From Halodurantibacterium daqingensis (GTDB lineage: Bacteria; Pseudomonadota; Alphaproteobacteria; Rhodobacterales; Rhodobacteraceae): DNA of 64,000 nt. Under the pieces are notes generated by a model. That model was not told where the DNA came from and made no database searches. It worked only from the letters and a program-made list of their open reading frames with translations. The number at the start of each line of letters is the position of its first letter. The first letter of the stretch is position 1. Below are positions 7,764-16,476 of the stretch, one piece after another. The translations under genes were made by a program, and so were the position numbers. The DNA lies in contig NZ_JBHTFQ010000002.1 of the NCBI RefSeq assembly GCF_042666235.1, positions 1 to 64,000 on the forward strand, read 5' to 3'.

Positions 7764-10039
7764 CCGTAATGCGCGACGGGTGTGCCCGCGAGCGCCGACA
7801 TGTTCAGAAGGCCGCGGACGGTGATTGACGGCGTGACGATATGGGCGCGGTTTCCCATGCCCATGAGGATCGGTCCTACCTCAAGTCCTGCTGCCCGCAT
7901 CTTCAGGATGTTTCGCGTGGCCCCTGCGGCATCGGTGCTGGCAAAGACCAGCACATTGGCTGCGCCTTCAAACCGGGCGTTGGGGAAGATCCGTGCCCGC
8001 AGATCGGCGTCCAGCGCCAGATCGAGCGACATTTCGCCTTCATAGGCAAAATCGGGGCGAAGGGCATCTAGCAGTCCAAGCGCCTGACGCATGCGATGGG
8101 CTGATTCCGTCGCGAGGTTCCCGAACTGCGACTGCGAACACAGCGCGATCTTCGGCTCGATCCCGAAGCGGCGCACATGCCGCGCCGCACCGATCACCGT
8201 GTCGCGGATCTGTTCGGGCGTGGGCTCCGGGTGAACCTGCGTATCGGCGATGAACAGCGGCCCTTCTTCCTGAATGATCAGGCTGAGCGCGCCCACCGGC
8301 TTGAGGTTGTCGCGGCCGAGAACTTCGGACACATATTTGAGATGCCACAGGAACTGGCCGAAGGTGCCGCAGATCATGCTGTCGGCCTCGTCACGGTGCA
8401 CCATGACGGCGGCGATGGCAGTGGTATTGGTGCGCAGCACGGCCCGCGCAATGTCGGGCGTGACGCCGCGGCGCTCCATCAACGCGTGATAGGTTTCCCA
8501 GTAGTCGCGATAGCGGGGATCGTTTTCCGGGTTCACGATCTGGAAATCGCGATCCGGCCGGATCGGCAGGCCGGCCCGTTCACAGCGCCGTGCGATCACC
8601 TCGGGGCGGCCGATCAGGATCGGCACCTCGGTGGTTTCCTCCATCAGCGCGTGGGCGGCCCGCAGCACGCGCTCATCCTCGCCTTCCGCAAACACGATCC
8701 TGCGTGAGGCCGAGCGCGCCGCCTCGAATACTGGCCGCATGATCAGCGCCGAACGAAAGACGGAGCTGTCAAGCTTCTGCTTGTAGGCGGATAGGTCCTC
8801 GATCGGGCGGGTGGCGACGCCCGACTCCATCGCCGCGCGGGCAACCGCGCTTGCGACCACGCCCATCAGCCGCGGATCGAAGGGTTTCGGGATCAGATAG
8901 TCGGCTCCGAAGGTCAGCTGTTCGCCCTGATAGGCCGCTGCCGCCTCGGCGCTGGTGGTCGCACGCGCAAGCCGGGCGATGCCTTCGATACAGGCAAGCT
9001 CCATCGCGTCGTTGATGGTGGTCGCGCCCACGTCCAGCGCGCCGCGGAAGATGAACGGAAAGCACAGGACGTTGTTCACCTGGTTGGGGTAGTCCGACCG
9101 CCCCGTCGCCATGATCGCATCGGGTGTAACGCTACGGACCGCTTCCGGGGTGATTTCCGGCGTGGGGTTGGCAAGCGCGAAGATGATCGGACGCGCAGCC
9201 ATGCGGGTCACCATCTCGGGGGTCAGCACGCCGGGGCCGGAAAGCCCCAGGAACAGATCCGCCCCGTCAATCACCTCGGAAAGGGTGCGCTTGTCGCTGG
9301 CCTGCGCAAAGGCCGCCTTCTGCGGGTTCATATCCTCGACCCGGCCCTCGTGGACCAGACCGTGAATGTCGCACAGCCAGACGTTTTCGCGCCGCACGCC
9401 AAGTTTCAGCAGCATGTTCAGGCAGGCGATCCCCGCAGCGCCGCCTCCGGTCGAGACGACCTTGATATCCTCGAACCGCTTGCTCGCCACATGCAGCGCA
9501 TTGGTCGCGGCGGCACCCACCACGATGGCGGTGCCGTGCTGGTCGTCATGGAATACGGGGATGTTCATCCGTTCGCGGCAGATGCGTTCCACGATGAAGC
9601 ATTCGGGCGCCTTGATATCCTCGAGGTTGATGGCGCCGAAGGTGGGTTCGAGGGCGCAGACAATCTCGGCCAGGCGCACGGGATCGGCCTCGTTCACCTC
9701 GATGTCGAAACAGTCGATATTGGCGAACTTCTTGAACAGGACGGCCTTGCCCTCCATCACCGGTTTCGAGGCCAGTGCGCCGATGTTGCCAAGCCCCAGG
9801 ACGGCCGTTCCGTTTGACACGACAGCCACCAGATTGCCCCGCGCGGTGAAGCGGCTCGCGGTGCCTGGGTCTGCCTTGATCTCCAGGCAGGCTTCGGCCA
9901 CGCCGGGCGAATAGGCGCGCGACAGGTCGCGGCCGTTGGCGAGCGGTTTCGTGGCGCGCACTTCAAGTTTTCCGGGCTTGGGAAACTCGTGGTAATCCAG
10001 CGCCGCTTGCCTTGCGTTGTCTTGCCGGGCCTCTTCCAT
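7760..10039 (-). CDS. maeB: NADP-dependent malic enzyme with C-terminal phosphotransacetylase-like domain
   Basis: A 759-residue MaeB-type enzyme that decarboxylates malate to pyruvate with NADP+. Residues 1 to about 430 are the malic enzyme part (SRAYSPGVAEAC, NIDCFDIEVNEAD, FHDDQHGTAIV, and a nucleotide-binding GGGAAGIACL). The remainder is a phosphate acetyltransferase-like domain (FAEGEDERVLRAAH to RGLLNMSALAGTPV), which in characterised alphaproteobacterial MaeB is regulatory and binds acetyl-CoA rather than catalysing acetyl transfer. I place the start at ATG 10039 (MEEARQDNARQ), directly after TCGGAGG; the longer frame to 10171 has no site. It is transcribed alone, divergent from the nucleoside salvage operon. 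Confidence 0.96.
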   Translation of the reverse strand: MEEARQDNARQAALDYHEFPKPGKLEVRATKPLANGRDLSRAYSPGVAEACLEIKADPGTASRFTARGNLVAVVSNGTAVLGLGNIGALASKPVMEGKAVLFKKFANIDCFDIEVNEADPVRLAEIVCALEPTFGAINLEDIKAPECFIVERICRERMNIPVFHDDQHGTAIVVGAAATNALHVASKRFEDIKVVSTGGGAAGIACLNMLLKLGVRRENVWLCDIHGLVHEGRVEDMNPQKAAFAQASDKRTLSEVIDGADLFLGLSGPGVLTPEMVTRMAARPIIFALANPTPEITPEAVRSVTPDAIMATGRSDYPNQVNNVLCFPFIFRGALDVGATTINDAMELACIEGIARLARATTSAEAAAAYQGEQLTFGADYLIPKPFDPRLMGVVASAVARAAMESGVATRPIEDLSAYKQKLDSSVFRSALIMRPVFEAARSASRRIVFAEGEDERVLRAAHALMEETTEVPILIGRPEVIARRCERAGLPIRPDRDFQIVNPENDPRYRDYWETYHALMERRGVTPDIARAVLRTNTTAIAAVMVHRDEADSMICGTFGQFLWHLKYVSEVLGRDNLKPVGALSLIIQEEGPLFIADTQVHPEPTPEQIRDTVIGAARHVRRFGIEPKIALCSQSQFGNLATESAHRMRQALGLLDALRPDFAYEGEMSLDLALDADLRARIFPNARFEGAANVLVFASTDAAGATRNILKMRAAGLEVGPILMGMGNRAHIVTPSITVRGLLNMSALAGTPVAHYG

Positions 10040-10206
10040 CTGCGCCTCCGATTTGTTTAACGCTAAACCATCTGTGCCCGAGTATCGGTAAAGCGCCGCG
10101 TGGTTCAAGGGAAACTTGGTCGGCCGAGGGGGCGCAGCATGGGCCTTGCGGGCTTGCATCGGGGCTTGCAAGGCTCCAGACTTCGCCCATTCAGCAGGAG
10201 ACCCGG

Positions 10207-10599
10207 ATGCGCCTTCTAGAAGCTGCCACTGCCGTGCGTGAAAACGCCTATGTTCCCTATTCCCGCTTCAAGGTGGGGGCTGCAATCCGCGCCGCTTCGG
10301 GCGCGATCTATGCCGGGTGCAACGTGGAGAATGTTGCCTATCCGGAGGGCACCTGTGCCGAAGCCGGAGCCATTGCGGCCATGGTCGCCGCCGGTGAAAC
10401 CCGGATCGAGGAAGTCCTGGTCATCGCCGACAGCCCGCTGCCGGTGACGCCCTGCGGCGGTTGTCGCCAGAAGATTGCCGAATTTGCCGCGCCCGGGGTG
10501 AAGGTGACGATGACCACGCTGGAGGGGAATGCGCGCAGCCTGACGGTGGCCGAGCTTTTGCCGGGGGTTTTCACCCAGGCCCATATGGAACGGGCCTGA
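10207..10599 (+). CDS. cdd: Cytidine deaminase
   Basis: A 130-residue homotetrameric-type zinc cytidine deaminase, converting (deoxy)cytidine to (deoxy)uridine for pyrimidine salvage. Zinc ligands are Cys50, Cys83 and Cys86, in TCAEAGA and PCGGCRQK. Glu52 is the catalytic proton shuttle, and GCNVENVAYPEG is the nucleoside-binding loop. CAGGAG precedes the ATG. It is the first gene of a tightly packed operon; deoA begins at the very next base after its stop codon. Confidence 0.96.
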   Translation: MRLLEAATAVRENAYVPYSRFKVGAAIRAASGAIYAGCNVENVAYPEGTCAEAGAIAAMVAAGETRIEEVLVIADSPLPVTPCGGCRQKIAEFAAPGVKVTMTTLEGNARSLTVAELLPGVFTQAHMERA

Positions 10600-11907
10600 A
10601 TGGACATCCGTGCAACGATTGCCGCGATCCGGGATGGACGCGAGCCCGGCCGGCCCGCGCTGACCGCCTTTGCCCAGGGTCTTGCCAGTGGCGCGGTCAG
10701 CGATGCGCAGGCTGGGGCCTTCGCCATGGCCGTGCTTCTGAAGGGTCTGTCACCCGAGGCGCGGGTGACGCTGACCCGCGCGATGCGCGACAGCGGCCAG
10801 CTTCTGGATTGGGATCTGCCGGGGCCGGTTCTGGACAAGCATTCCACCGGCGGGGTGGGGGACTGCATCTCGCTGCTGCTGGCGCCGGCGCTTGCGGCCT
10901 GCGGCGCCTATGTGCCGATGATCTCGGGTCGCGGCCTGGGCCATTCCGGCGGCACGCTTGACAAGCTCGAGGCGATCCCCGGCTATCGCGCCGATGTGAG
11001 TGTCGAAAAGCTGCGGCAGGTCGTGGCTGAATACGGCTGCGCCATCGTCGGGGCGACGGGCGATATCGCCCCTGCGGATCGGCGGCTTTATGCAGTGCGC
11101 GATGTGACGGCAACGGTGGAAAGTGTCGATCTGATCACAGCCTCGATCCTGTCCAAGAAGCTTGCCGCGGGCCTCGAAGGGCTGGTGCTGGACGTCAAGG
11201 TCGGCGCCGGCGCCTTCATGAAGACCATGGAGGAGGCCGAGCGCCTGGCCGCCGTTCTGGTTGAAACGGCGCAAGGCGCAGGCTGCATGACGCGCGCGCT
11301 GATTACCGACATGAGCCAGCCGCTGGCCACAGCGGTGGGCAATGCGCTTGAAGTGATCGAGGTGATGGAAACCCTCACCGGTACCTCGGTCAACCATGAT
11401 CTGTGGGATCTGACGACGGATCTGGGCGGCGAGTTGCTGGCGCTGGGGGGGCTTGTCGCCGATGCCGAAGATGGCGCCGGGCGCATTGCGATGGTTCTGG
11501 AATCCGGCCTTGCCGCGGAACGGTTCGGGGCAATGGTTGCCGCGATGGGCGGGCCGTCGGACTTCATCGACCGCTGGCCCGACCGGCTGCCCTCGGCGCC
11601 TGTCGTGCGTGAAGTGCCTTGCCCGGCCGAAGGCTATGTGCGCGCCATCAATGGCGAGGCATTGGGATTGGCGGTGGTCGCGCTGGGCGGGGGCCGTCTG
11701 CGGGATGGCGACCGTATCAACCCGTCGGTCGGGCTGTCGGAAATCGCGGCGCTGGGGGAAGAGTTGCAGCCCGACATGCCGCTTGCCCTTGTCCACGCGG
11801 CGACCGAAGCCGATGCCGAGCGTGCCATTGCAGCCGTGCAGGCCGCCTATCACTTCGGCCCCGAAGAACCACCCGAGCCGCCGCTTGTCCACCGAAGGAT
11901 CGGCTGA
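10600..11907 (+). CDS. deoA: Thymidine phosphorylase
   Basis: A 435-residue pyrimidine-nucleoside phosphorylase that splits thymidine or deoxyuridine with phosphate to the base and deoxyribose-1-phosphate. The phosphate/nucleoside motif KHSTGGVGD is at about residues 80-88, followed by SGRGLGHSGGTLDKLE, SKKLAAGLEGLVLDVKVG and ALITDMSQPLA, all classic DeoA blocks. It abuts cdd without spacing and shares one base with deoB (TGATG), so it is translationally coupled on both sides. The deoxyribose-1-phosphate goes to DeoB. Confidence 0.96.
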   Translation: MDIRATIAAIRDGREPGRPALTAFAQGLASGAVSDAQAGAFAMAVLLKGLSPEARVTLTRAMRDSGQLLDWDLPGPVLDKHSTGGVGDCISLLLAPALAACGAYVPMISGRGLGHSGGTLDKLEAIPGYRADVSVEKLRQVVAEYGCAIVGATGDIAPADRRLYAVRDVTATVESVDLITASILSKKLAAGLEGLVLDVKVGAGAFMKTMEEAERLAAVLVETAQGAGCMTRALITDMSQPLATAVGNALEVIEVMETLTGTSVNHDLWDLTTDLGGELLALGGLVADAEDGAGRIAMVLESGLAAERFGAMVAAMGGPSDFIDRWPDRLPSAPVVREVPCPAEGYVRAINGEALGLAVVALGGGRLRDGDRINPSVGLSEIAALGEELQPDMPLALVHAATEADAERAIAAVQAAYHFGPEEPPEPPLVHRRIG

Positions 11908-13103
11908 TGGGACGCGCGTTTCTGATCGTGATGGACAGCGTCGGCTGCGGGGGCGCACCTGACGCGGATGTGTTCGGAGACTCGGGTGCGAATACGCTCG
12001 CCCATATCGCGCAGGCCTGTGCCGCAGGCTGTGCCGAAGTGGGCCGCCAAGGCCCCCTTGCCTTGCCGCATCTGGATGTGTTGGGCCTTGGTGCAGCGAT
12101 CCGGCTGGCCTCCGGTGCGGCAACACCGGGGTTGGAGGCCGCGCCGGCCGGGATATGGGGGGCGGCGACCGAAGTATCGCGCGGCAAGGATACGCCCTCG
12201 GGGCATTGGGAATTGGCCGGCGTGCCTGTTCCGTGGGACTGGCACTACTTCCCGACCACACCGCCCGCCTTCCCGCCCGATCTTGCTGATGCGGTCGCCG
12301 CTGCGGCGGGAACCGAGGGAATACTGGGCAATTGCCATGCCTCGGGCGTGCCGATCATCGAGGCGCTGGGCGCCGAGCATATCCGCAGCGGCTGGCCGAT
12401 CTGCTATACCTCGGCCGACAGCGTGTTCCAGATCGCCGCCCATGAAGAACACTTCGGCCTCGCGCGTCTTCTGGCGCTGTGCGAGGCAGTCGCGCCCCGC
12501 CTGCACGCGATGAAGGTAGGCCGGGTCATCGCGCGGCCTTTCACCGGCGCGCCCGGCGCGTTCCGCCGCACCGGCAACCGGCGCGACTATGCGATCGCCC
12601 CGCCGTCGCCCACGCTGCTGGACTGGGCGCAGACTGCGGGCCGCATGACCTATGGCGTTGGCAAGATCGGCGACATCTTCTCGGGGCAGGGGATCTCGCA
12701 GCAGCGCAAGGGGCCAGACGATGCGGCCCTGTTCGATGCGCTTCTCGATCTGGCCGACGCGGCCGAGGATGGCGCGCTTGTCTTTGCGAATTTCGTGGAA
12801 TTCGACAGTCTTTATGGCCATCGCCGCGATGTGGCAGGCTATGCGCGGGCACTGGAATGGTTCGATACCCGGCTGGGGATGCTTTTGCCACGCCTGCGCG
12901 CCGATGATCTGTTGATCCTGACCGCCGATCATGGCAACGACCCCACCTGGCGGGGCACCGATCACACCCGCGAACGTGTGCCGGTCCTGGTGCATGGGCG
13001 CGGCGCGGGGACGATCGGGCTGGTGGCCTTTGCCGATGTCGCGGCCTCGGTTGCGGCACATCTCGAGATTCCGGCCCAGCCGCCGGGAAGGAGCTTTCTG
13101 TGA
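11907..13103 (+). CDS. deoB: Phosphopentomutase
   Basis: A 398-residue alkaline-phosphatase superfamily enzyme interconverting (deoxy)ribose-1- and 5-phosphates. Metal ligands are visible in the N-terminal IVMDSVGCGGAPDA, in the C-terminal TADHGNDPT and in the following GTDHTRE. The cap domain contains TPSGHWELAG and ISQQRKGPDD. The ATG at 11907 shares its A with the deoA stop. The product can enter the pentose phosphate pool or, via deoC (not in this window), central metabolism. Confidence 0.96.
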   Translation: MGRAFLIVMDSVGCGGAPDADVFGDSGANTLAHIAQACAAGCAEVGRQGPLALPHLDVLGLGAAIRLASGAATPGLEAAPAGIWGAATEVSRGKDTPSGHWELAGVPVPWDWHYFPTTPPAFPPDLADAVAAAAGTEGILGNCHASGVPIIEALGAEHIRSGWPICYTSADSVFQIAAHEEHFGLARLLALCEAVAPRLHAMKVGRVIARPFTGAPGAFRRTGNRRDYAIAPPSPTLLDWAQTAGRMTYGVGKIGDIFSGQGISQQRKGPDDAALFDALLDLADAAEDGALVFANFVEFDSLYGHRRDVAGYARALEWFDTRLGMLLPRLRADDLLILTADHGNDPTWRGTDHTRERVPVLVHGRGAGTIGLVAFADVAASVAAHLEIPAQPPGRSFL

Positions 13104-14086
13104 CCCTGCGCGACAGTCCGAAGGTCGAACTGCATCTGCATCTGGAAGGCGCCGTGCCGCCCTCCTTTGTTCGCGGCCTCGCGCGGCAGAAGTCCATCGA
13201 CATTTCGGGCATCTTTGACGAAGGCGGCAACTATCGCTACCGCGACTTTGCCGAATTCCTGAAGGTCTATGAAGCGGCTACCGCGCCGCTGACCTCGCCC
13301 GAGGATTACCATAGCCTGACCCGCGCCGTCCTGGCGGAAAGCGCCGCGCATGGGGTGATCTATTCCGAGACCTTCCTGTCGCCCGATTTCTGCGGCGCGC
13401 GCGATCTGGGCGCCTGGCGCGAATACCTTCATGCGATCCGCGAAGCGGCAGAGGCCGCCGAGGCGCAGGACGGGATCATCTTGCGCGGCATCGTCACCTG
13501 CATCCGGCACTTCGGCCCTGACGCCGCCCGCGAAGTGGCGCTTTGTGCTGCCGAAACGGCGGGCGACTGGGTAGTGGGCTTTGGCATCGCGGGGGATGAG
13601 ACGGCGGGCAAGCCGCGCGATTTTGCCTGGTCGTTCGACATGGCGCGCGAGGCCGGCCTGCGGCTGACCGCCCATGCGGGGGAATGGGCGGGGCCACAAG
13701 GCATCCGCGACACGCTCCGCGACCTGCGGGTGGAGCGGATCGGCCATGGTGTGCGAGCGATCGAGGATCTGGCCCTTGTCGACGAACTGGCCGAGGCGGG
13801 CATCGTGCTCGAGGTCTGCCCGGGCTCGAACGTTGCGCTGGGCGTCTATCCCGGCTGGCGCGCCCATCCGATCGGGCAGCTTTACGACCGTGGGGTGAAG
13901 GTGACAGTCTCGACCGATGATCCGCCTTTCTTTCACACGACCATGACGCATGAATACGACCGCCTCTCCGAGGCGTTCGACTGGGATGACGGCGTCTTTG
14001 CAACGCTGAACCGCACCGCGGCCGAGGCCGCCTTCTGCGCCCCCGAAACACGGGCGCAGATTCTCAAACGACTGGAGACCGCCTGA
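13100..14086 (+). CDS. add: Adenosine deaminase
   Basis: A 328-residue zinc amidohydrolase deaminating (deoxy)adenosine to (deoxy)inosine. Zinc and catalytic residues are all present: His12 and His14 in ELHLHLEG, the His-Ala-Gly-Glu motif at about residue 190, HGVRA at about 215, and STDDPPFF at about 272. The start is a GTG overlapping the deoB stop by four bases. Its place between deoB and upp makes the operon a joint purine and pyrimidine nucleoside salvage unit. Confidence 0.95.
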   Translation: MTLRDSPKVELHLHLEGAVPPSFVRGLARQKSIDISGIFDEGGNYRYRDFAEFLKVYEAATAPLTSPEDYHSLTRAVLAESAAHGVIYSETFLSPDFCGARDLGAWREYLHAIREAAEAAEAQDGIILRGIVTCIRHFGPDAAREVALCAAETAGDWVVGFGIAGDETAGKPRDFAWSFDMAREAGLRLTAHAGEWAGPQGIRDTLRDLRVERIGHGVRAIEDLALVDELAEAGIVLEVCPGSNVALGVYPGWRAHPIGQLYDRGVKVTVSTDDPPFFHTTMTHEYDRLSEAFDWDDGVFATLNRTAAEAAFCAPETRAQILKRLETA

Positions 14087-14718
14087 TGCAAGAGCACCTG
14101 ACAATCGTCCGCCATCCGCTGGTACAGCACAAGCTGACGATCATGCGCGACAAGGCGACCTCGACTGCCGGTTTCCGCCAGCTTCTGCGCGAGATCAGCC
14201 AGCTTCTGGCCTATGAGGTGACGCGCGATCTGGAGCTTTCCACCCGGCTGATTGACACGCCGGTCTGCGAGATGGAGGCGCCGACGCTCAAGGGCAAAAA
14301 GCTGGCGCTGATCTCGATCCTGCGGGCAGGTAACGGGCTTCTGGATGGGGTGCTGGAGCTTATTCCCTCGGCGCGGGTCGGCTATATCGGGCTTTATCGT
14401 GATGAAAAGACCCTTCAGCCGGTGCAATACTACTACAAGGTTCCCGACGAACTGGGCGACCGGCTGGTCATCGCCCTCGATCCGATGCTGGCAACCGGCA
14501 ATTCTTCGGTCGCGGCGATTGACCTGCTCAAGAAATCTGGTGCGCGCAACATTCGCTTCCTCTGTCTGCTGGCCGCGCCCGAAGGCGTGGCACGCATGCG
14601 CGAGGCGCATCCTGACGTTCCGGTCATCACCGCCGCCCTGGATGAGCGTCTGAACGACAAGGGCTATATCGTCCCCGGCCTGGGCGATGCCGGCGACCGG
14701 ATGTTCGGAACGAAATGA
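14086..14718 (+). CDS. upp: Uracil phosphoribosyltransferase
   Basis: A 210-residue enzyme that makes UMP from uracil and PRPP, consuming the uracil released by upstream steps. The PRPP-binding loop DPMLATGNSS is at about residues 131-140, and the uracil-binding C-terminal GYIVPGLGDAGDR is intact. The ATG shares one base with the add stop. Length is the family norm. The last codon and stop are overlapped by the ATG of the next gene. Confidence 0.97.
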   Translation: MQEHLTIVRHPLVQHKLTIMRDKATSTAGFRQLLREISQLLAYEVTRDLELSTRLIDTPVCEMEAPTLKGKKLALISILRAGNGLLDGVLELIPSARVGYIGLYRDEKTLQPVQYYYKVPDELGDRLVIALDPMLATGNSSVAAIDLLKKSGARNIRFLCLLAAPEGVARMREAHPDVPVITAALDERLNDKGYIVPGLGDAGDRMFGTK

Positions 14719-15239
14719 TGCGGGCGCGGGGGTCACTGGCGGCGGTGTGTCTGGCGCTGGCGCTGCCGGCGCAGGCCGATCCGCTTCTGGCCCCTTCGGA
14801 GTTCCCGCCCGAAGGACATGCGGTGCGGGAATGGCAGGACAGCCGCGGCTGCAGCTTCATGCGTGCGGATCACGGCTCCGACCTGATCTGGGCGCCCCGG
14901 GTGGATGAAAACGGCGAACAGCTTTGCGCCGCCACCACATCCCGCGCCACCGGGCGCAGGCCGCCAGGTGCGGCTGCGTCCGGTCGAAAGGCGGCCGCGT
15001 CGGTCCAGGGGCCGCATCGCCATGTGCAGGTGGGTGTCTTTGCCGATCCTGCCAATGCCGAACAGGCAATCGCCACGATCATCGCCCTGGGCCTGCCTGC
15101 CGGGATCGGCCGGTTCGATCGAGGCGGCGCCACCTTGACCGTCGTGGCTGCAGGCCCTTTCGAGGAACCCGCGGCACTGGCCCGCGCCCGCTGGCTGCTG
15201 CGCAATGCGGGGTTCCCGGACGCCTACACGCGACCATAG
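14715..15239 (+). CDS. Exported SPOR-domain protein
   Basis: A 174-residue protein with a cleavable-looking signal peptide (RGSLAAVCLALALPAQA) and, at about residues 100-172, a SPOR domain (HVQVGVFADPANAEQAI to WLLRNAGFPDAYTRP). SPOR domains bind denuded septal peptidoglycan, so a periplasmic envelope or division role is likely. The ATG at 14715 overlaps the upp stop by four bases, with an alternative ATG three bases later; it therefore seems to be the last gene of the nucleoside salvage operon, an unexpected partner. It lacks a membrane anchor, unlike FtsN or DamX. Confidence 0.78.
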   Translation: MMRARGSLAAVCLALALPAQADPLLAPSEFPPEGHAVREWQDSRGCSFMRADHGSDLIWAPRVDENGEQLCAATTSRATGRRPPGAAASGRKAAASVQGPHRHVQVGVFADPANAEQAIATIIALGLPAGIGRFDRGGATLTVVAAGPFEEPAALARARWLLRNAGFPDAYTRP

Positions 15240-15250
15240 GCGGCGGTTCC

Positions 15251-16306
15251 TCAGCCGTTGCAGATCTGTTGCAGGCTTACCCAGTCGCCATCGGCAAGGA
15301 CCGGGCGTGGCGGGACGGTGCGGAACGGATCGCCCTCGATCAGGCCCAGCGTCGTTCTGCCTGACGGATCCAGCGAATAGGCATATGGGGTCGTCGGCAC
15401 GCCGGCCGCCTGCATCCGCGCCAGAAAGTCCGCTTCGGGCACCGGCGCCGCAGGATGGGCAACAACCGCCGCGCCATAGCCGTCAAGCGCCGCAGCAGGC
15501 AGGTTACCGGTGGTCAGCAACTGGAAGGTTGCGCGCAGGCCCGCCGTCCGAAGCAGCAGCAGCAGCGGATCCTCCGCATCGGCGCGCAACCGTTCAGCGA
15601 GAATATGCCCCGCGAGGATTTCCGGCGCATCATGCCCTTCCACCAGGCCCCGCCCCACGAGAACGTGGCGTCCAGGCAGGTGTGCGGTTGCCGCAAGCCC
15701 TTCGTCGATCACCACGATCTCACCACCGTCCGGGCCCAGCAGCCGGTCGCGCAGGCGCGCGGCAGCGCGCAGTCCCAGCGGCGCGCGGCAGCTGAGCATG
15801 CCGTCGCGCGCCATGTCCTGCAGGATCCGCTGCCCGATCTCGACCCGCTTGGCATAGGGCACCACGGAGGCCGTGTGGCTCACCAGCGCCGCGGGCAGCC
15901 AGAACACCGCCAACCCCAGCAGCGCTGCGGCCGTCGCCGCGAACGACCAGAGGCGCAGCCGCCCCGGGCGCCTTTGGCGCTGCGCGACCACGCCACGCAC
16001 CTTTTCCAGGGCCGCGATCATCGTCTCGTCGTCAATCTCAAGCGTCTCGCCTGCATCGACGCCCGGCGCGTAAAGCGCAGGTGTCTCATCGGGGTTGAGG
16101 CGTTCGACCGCGGGCAGGGACCAATGCGAGAGCGCGCGTTCGGTCCGAATGTCGGATATGACGAGGCTCGCCTCTCCGAACGAGACGATGACGTCCTTGC
16201 GCTGGTCGTCGGGCGTTTCGCGCCAGAGCCCCGATGTCTCGAGCCGTTGGTACTGCCTGAGTGCCGTCATTGCGCGGCCGGATATTGTGCCTGCCTTTTT
16301 CTTCAT
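15251..16306 (-). CDS. Conserved membrane protein, degenerate M48-like
   Basis: A 351-residue protein of unknown function. Residues 1 to about 110 are soluble and acidic, with a strand-rich segment (DVIVSFGEASLVISDIRTERALSHWSL would fit a small beta-domain). One membrane segment follows at about 120-142 (WSFAATAAALLGLAVFWLPA). The C-terminal part (about 145-351) resembles the fold of M48-type peptidases, but where HExxH is expected it has AGHILAE, so zinc catalysis is doubtful. ATG 16306 starts MKKKAGTISG. It is convergent with the SPOR gene and divergent from the EamA transporter. The protease-like relationship is inference. Confidence 0.6.
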   Translation of the reverse strand: MKKKAGTISGRAMTALRQYQRLETSGLWRETPDDQRKDVIVSFGEASLVISDIRTERALSHWSLPAVERLNPDETPALYAPGVDAGETLEIDDETMIAALEKVRGVVAQRQRRPGRLRLWSFAATAAALLGLAVFWLPAALVSHTASVVPYAKRVEIGQRILQDMARDGMLSCRAPLGLRAAARLRDRLLGPDGGEIVVIDEGLAATAHLPGRHVLVGRGLVEGHDAPEILAGHILAERLRADAEDPLLLLLRTAGLRATFQLLTTGNLPAAALDGYGAAVVAHPAAPVPEADFLARMQAAGVPTTPYAYSLDPSGRTTLGLIEGDPFRTVPPRPVLADGDWVSLQQICNG

Positions 16307-16476
16307 GCCGCACGATAGCCCAGCCCGGCGGGGGCCACAATCGGCTGCATCTGCCGATCGTGCATGTGACGAAGAACGGTTGCAGCCGGGTGGCCGGTGC
16401 TGATTATCTTCTCGGGAAATGGGGAATTGCCTGCGTCGCAGGACCCCCGGGGAATCACGAACAGAGGCAGGGCAAG

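Noticed and set aside
10750..12261. A 503-codon minus-strand frame over deoA and deoB
   Set aside because: It spans two well-supported genes, is Arg/Pro/His-rich and has no recognisable domain.
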